A DNA stretch of 8,458 nt from JBGOUV01 sp041477815 (GTDB lineage: Bacteria; Acidobacteriota; Terriglobia; Bryobacterales; JACQDG01): positions 1 to 8,458 of the forward strand of contig JBGOUV010000303.1 in assembly GCA_041477815.1 (NCBI GenBank). Reading direction: 5' to 3'. Shown here one piece after another: positions 6,191 through 8,458 of the stretch (within the stretch, counting starts at the first letter, position 1; each line of letters begins with the position of its first letter). A program made the translations under genes and the position numbers. The notes below the pieces were generated by a model. The model was not told the origin of the DNA, made no database searches, and worked only from the letters and a program-made list of their open reading frames with translations.

Positions 6191-7531
6191 TCACGGCCGC
6201 GGCCCTATGGCCACCACGTGGCCGCGCGTACGGAAGTAGAGCAATCCCTCCGACAGCGCCGGCGTGGCCATACAGGTTTCGCCCAGCAGGTTCTTAGCCA
6301 GCAGCTTGTACTCGGGACCGGCGGCGATCACAAAAACCTCGCCCTCTTCATCAGTGATATAGATCTTGCCGCCGGAAGCCACCGGAGACGCGCTGAAACC
6401 GGTGAGTCCGGTTCCCAGGCGCTGCTCGTAGTGCAGCTTTCCGGCGCGGGCGTCGTAGCACTTCAGCACCCCGCGATCGCTGCAACTGTAGAGCAGATCG
6501 CCGTAGAGCAGCGGCGTCTGCAGGTAGGCGCCGTTGCGCGGGGTGCTCCAGGCGATGTGCGCGTTGGAGCGGGCGGAGCCTTCGAGGGAGATATCGCCCG
6601 TGGCCCCCGGACGGATGGCGTACAACGGAGCCGGCCCGCCGTGCGCGTTGGTCACGTAGATCAGGCCGTGCGCGGCGACCGGAGCGGGAACCGGAATATC
6701 GCCTTCGCCGCGGAGCCGCCACAGCTCCCGCCCGGTGGCGAAATCGTAGCCGGCGATGTACCGCCAGCCGTTCGTCACCACCTGCGTGCGGCCCCCCTCG
6801 CGGTGGACCAGCGGCGTGCTCCAGCTTCGCTCGGAAACGCCGCTGCGCCCGGTGCGCCAGATCTCGCCGCCGTCGGCGGCCCGGAAGGCAGCCAGGAACG
6901 AGTTCTTCTTGTCGTCGGCCAGGATCACGAGGGTGTCCTCGAACAGGACCGGGGAACTGGCGAAGCCCCACTGCAGGTCGAGCGGGCTGGGATCGACCAC
7001 GCCCAGGTCCTTGCTCCATAAGAGATTGCCTTCCAGGTCGTAGCAGTATAATCCTTCCGAGCCGAAGAAAGCGGCCAGGCGCCGGCCGTCGGTAGCCAGC
7101 GTGGTGTTGGCGTGGGTGGCTTTGGTGTGGCGCTGGGCGCGCGGAACGCCCTGGCGGGCGGTCCGTTCCCACCGCACCCGGCCCGTGCTTTTGTCCAGGC
7201 AGTAGATCTTCCAGGACTGCTCGGTGACATCATCGGCCGACTCGCCGTCGCCGTAGAGTCCCAGGCGCAGCGGGGCCACGCCGGCCGAGCGGACGGCGGT
7301 GGCGACGAAGAGGCGGTCCCCCCAGACGATGGGACTGGAGTGGGCCAGTCCCGGCAGCGGCGTCTTCCACCGCACCCCGGCGACCGCCCCGGCGGACGGA
7401 TCGGCGTTCCAGGTGACCGGCGTGGCGAAGCCCTCCGCCACACCGCCGCCGGCGGGCCCCCGGAAACGCGGCCAGTTCGCGTCGCCGGCCGACAGCAGCG
7501 CCGGCAGCGACAGCAGCAGCAGCCCCCTCAT
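6191..7531 (-). CDS. Secreted PQQ-like beta-propeller repeat protein
   Basis: A 446-residue protein. The frame stays open up to 7813 but that part is the shadow of the FkbM gene; ATG 7531 starts a clear signal peptide (MRGLLLLSLPALLSAG). It is followed by NWPRFRGPAGGG, the typical WPxFRGP opening of secreted PQQ-like propeller proteins. Blade-type strands recur: VRWKTPLPG, IYCLDKSTGRVRWER, LYCYDLEGNLLWSKD, IAGYDFATGRELWRL, LKCYDARAGKLHYEQ, with Trp/Tyr at the ends as in quinoprotein/BamB-like propellers. Whether it binds PQQ is not shown; many acidobacterial and planctomycete members are of unknown function. It starts 16 nt after the FkbM stop, with no Shine-Dalgarno but a TGCTACGAT box, so it may have its own promoter in addition to readthrough. 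Its stop lies 6 nt from the tRNA 3' end. Confidence 0.9.
   Translation of the reverse strand: MRGLLLLSLPALLSAGDANWPRFRGPAGGGVAEGFATPVTWNADPSAGAVAGVRWKTPLPGLAHSSPIVWGDRLFVATAVRSAGVAPLRLGLYGDGESADDVTEQSWKIYCLDKSTGRVRWERTARQGVPRAQRHTKATHANTTLATDGRRLAAFFGSEGLYCYDLEGNLLWSKDLGVVDPSPLDLQWGFASSPVLFEDTLVILADDKKNSFLAAFRAADGGEIWRTGRSGVSERSWSTPLVHREGGRTQVVTNGWRYIAGYDFATGRELWRLRGEGDIPVPAPVAAHGLIYVTNAHGGPAPLYAIRPGATGDISLEGSARSNAHIAWSTPRNGAYLQTPLLYGDLLYSCSDRGVLKCYDARAGKLHYEQRLGTGLTGFSASPVASGGKIYITDEEGEVFVIAAGPEYKLLAKNLLGETCMATPALSEGLLYFRTRGHVVAIGPRP
6209..6223. repeat. Short hairpin GGCCAC/GTGGCC near the tRNA 3' side
   Basis: Six-base perfect stem (6209-6214 with 6218-6223) around a CAC loop, within the last codons of the propeller gene and 25 nt past the tRNA. 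It has no T-run on either strand. It could help end or trim the tRNA transcript, but in such GC-rich DNA it may be chance. Confidence 0.3.
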
Positions 7532-7538
7532 TCGGCTA

Positions 7539-7547
7539 ATCGTAGCA
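7539..7547 (-). promoter_or_regulatory. Extended -10 box (TGCTACGAT) 7 nt before the propeller start
   Basis: Read on the minus strand, TGC-TACGAT occupies 7547-7539, and seven bases separate it from ATG 7531. A start at the normal distance would make this mRNA leaderless. No good -35 is visible, as is allowed for extended -10 promoters. The box spans the end of the 16-nt gap after the FkbM stop. Confidence 0.45.
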
Positions 7548-8458
7548 CTACTGAAAGAACAGCACTTTGGTGATCCAGCCGTGGCCGGCCACTTCAAAGT
7601 CCTTGGCGGCGACGCGATAGCGGGGCTGGGCCTGGCGAACCACCGCCGGGATCGCCGCCGGATCGTCGTGCAGATGGTAACTGCTGATAGCCATGCGCGG
7701 CCCGAACTGCGCCAGGGTGCGGCGCGCCCCGGCCAGGGCCCGCCGCTCGGCCCCCTCGATGTCCATCTTGATGAAGTCGACGCGGTCGAGGCCGAGTTCC
7801 TGGACGATCTCATCGATCGGCACCAGGGGTATGCCGTTCACCTGGTGGCTGTCGGCCACCTCGCGCACGAAGCTGTGTCCGGCGGAGTTGGAGTTAGAGT
7901 CCGCCAGCGCCAGGAACGTCTTCTGGTCCCAGATCCCGGCCTTCACCAGGTGGACCTTGCCGGACGCGATCTCGGGCGCCAGGTTGGCCTCCAGGCAGGC
8001 GATGTTGAGCGGCTCGGGCTCGACCACGATGACCCGGGCGGCGCCGCGCTGCAAGGCGTAGCGGGTGAACGTGCCCACGTGGGCCCCACCGTCGATCACC
8101 GTATCACCAGGATGCAGACGCACCTCCGCGCTCTCGTAAACCTGCTGCACGGTCAGCTCGAAGACCAGCCAGGACAGCAGCTCCCGGCCGGGGGCGGGGA
8201 TCCACAGCGCGCCCAGGGGGGTCTGGTACTGCTCCAGCTTGCGGCCGTCCACCATCCTTTCGCCGAGCAGTTGAATGCTGCGCCGGATCGCCTCTTCCGA
8301 TTGATAGTAGGTGGGATACCCGGAGACGGCTTCGTGACCGACCTGACTCCAGGGAAGGTACGGCAAGTGGCCCGCCAGCTTCTCGTAAACCAGCCTCCCG
8401 CGCCACCAGGTGGAGTTTTCGGCGGGATCGGCGCTGGACCAGGCCAGTCCCAGACCTC
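7548..8458 (-). CDS. FkbM-family methyltransferase, 5' partial
   Basis: The frame is open to the right edge with sensible residues (WWRGRLVYEKLAGH) before the first in-window start-like codon (TTG 8366), so the true start is outside the window; about 302 residues are visible. SAM-binding motif I is VIDGGAHVGTFTRYAL, followed by the acidic VVEPEPLNIACLEANL and the family hallmark FIKMDIEGAERRAL. FkbM-type enzymes are SAM-dependent O-methyltransferases, often acting on sugars or natural products; the substrate here is unknown. No membrane segment is evident in the visible part. It is the first visible gene of a leftward pair, followed after 16 nt by the secreted propeller gene; the link may be only transcriptional. 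Family confident, function open. Confidence 0.9.
   Translation of the reverse strand, partial: GLGLAWSSADPAENSTWWRGRLVYEKLAGHLPYLPWSQVGHEAVSGYPTYYQSEEAIRRSIQLLGERMVDGRKLEQYQTPLGALWIPAPGRELLSWLVFELTVQQVYESAEVRLHPGDTVIDGGAHVGTFTRYALQRGAARVIVVEPEPLNIACLEANLAPEIASGKVHLVKAGIWDQKTFLALADSNSNSAGHSFVREVADSHQVNGIPLVPIDEIVQELGLDRVDFIKMDIEGAERRALAGARRTLAQFGPRMAISSYHLHDDPAAIPAVVRQAQPRYRVAAKDFEVAGHGWITKVLFFQ

Noticed and set aside
6152..7021. Plus-strand frame starting inside the tRNA T arm
   Set aside because: Antisense to the propeller gene, with no domain of its own.
1..8458. CRISPR array, insertion sequence, transposase, integrase or prophage gene
   Set aside because: No regularly spaced repeats, terminal inverted repeats or recombinase motifs were seen. 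The tRNA 3' end also has no visible direct copy in the window, so an att site is not supported.

Overview
The window is GC-rich bacterial DNA with C- and G-ending codons. Several features point to Acidobacteriota, possibly near Solibacter/Bryobacter: a TPR module of the kind that ends large acidobacterial kinase or winged-helix TPR proteins, a secreted PQQ-type beta-propeller protein, a secreted BD-FAE-like esterase, and TGCTACNAT-type -10 boxes close to start codons. This lineage is an inference from protein style; no 16S or marker gene is present.

Layout, left to right. (1) Positions 1-2166 (+) hold the 3' part of a large acyl-CoA synthetase (NDP-forming) fused to a C-terminal GNAT acetyltransferase (Pat/PatZ architecture). 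It keeps the catalytic-type His that E. coli PatZ lacks. (2) Positions 2199-3269 (+) encode a GSx10DxD nucleotidyltransferase with a helical C-terminal half. It is coupled by a 1-nt stop/start overlap to (3) 3269-3982 (+), a small TIM-barrel protein with an endonuclease IV-like set of metal ligands. This pair is the best candidate for an undescribed two-gene system here. (4) Positions 3983-4127 are intergenic, with a tandem heptamer repeat that merges into a near-consensus sigma-70 promoter. That promoter places the +1 on or next to the ATG of (5) a secreted alpha/beta-hydrolase at 4128-5015 (+). (6) Positions 5023-6050 (-) hold a TPR gene remnant, broken by a frameshift and missing the N-terminal domains its family normally has. 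(7) Positions 6092-6184 (+) are tRNA-Ser(GCU) with an encoded CCA. (8) Positions 6191-7531 (-) encode a secreted PQQ-like beta-propeller protein, and (9) 7548-8458 (-) an FkbM-type methyltransferase running off the right edge.

The genes do not form one pathway. The left part looks like metabolism and protein acetylation, followed by an apparently acquired two-gene cassette whose first gene has more relaxed codon use. The middle holds a stand-alone secreted esterase and a decayed TPR gene beside a tRNA. The right part is a two-gene leftward unit, FkbM then the propeller. Start sites recur in which a -10-like box lies 6-7 nt before the ATG and no Shine-Dalgarno is visible, which suggests leaderless mRNAs. 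The only good Shine-Dalgarno noted is at the internal start in the nucleotidyltransferase/TIM-barrel pair.
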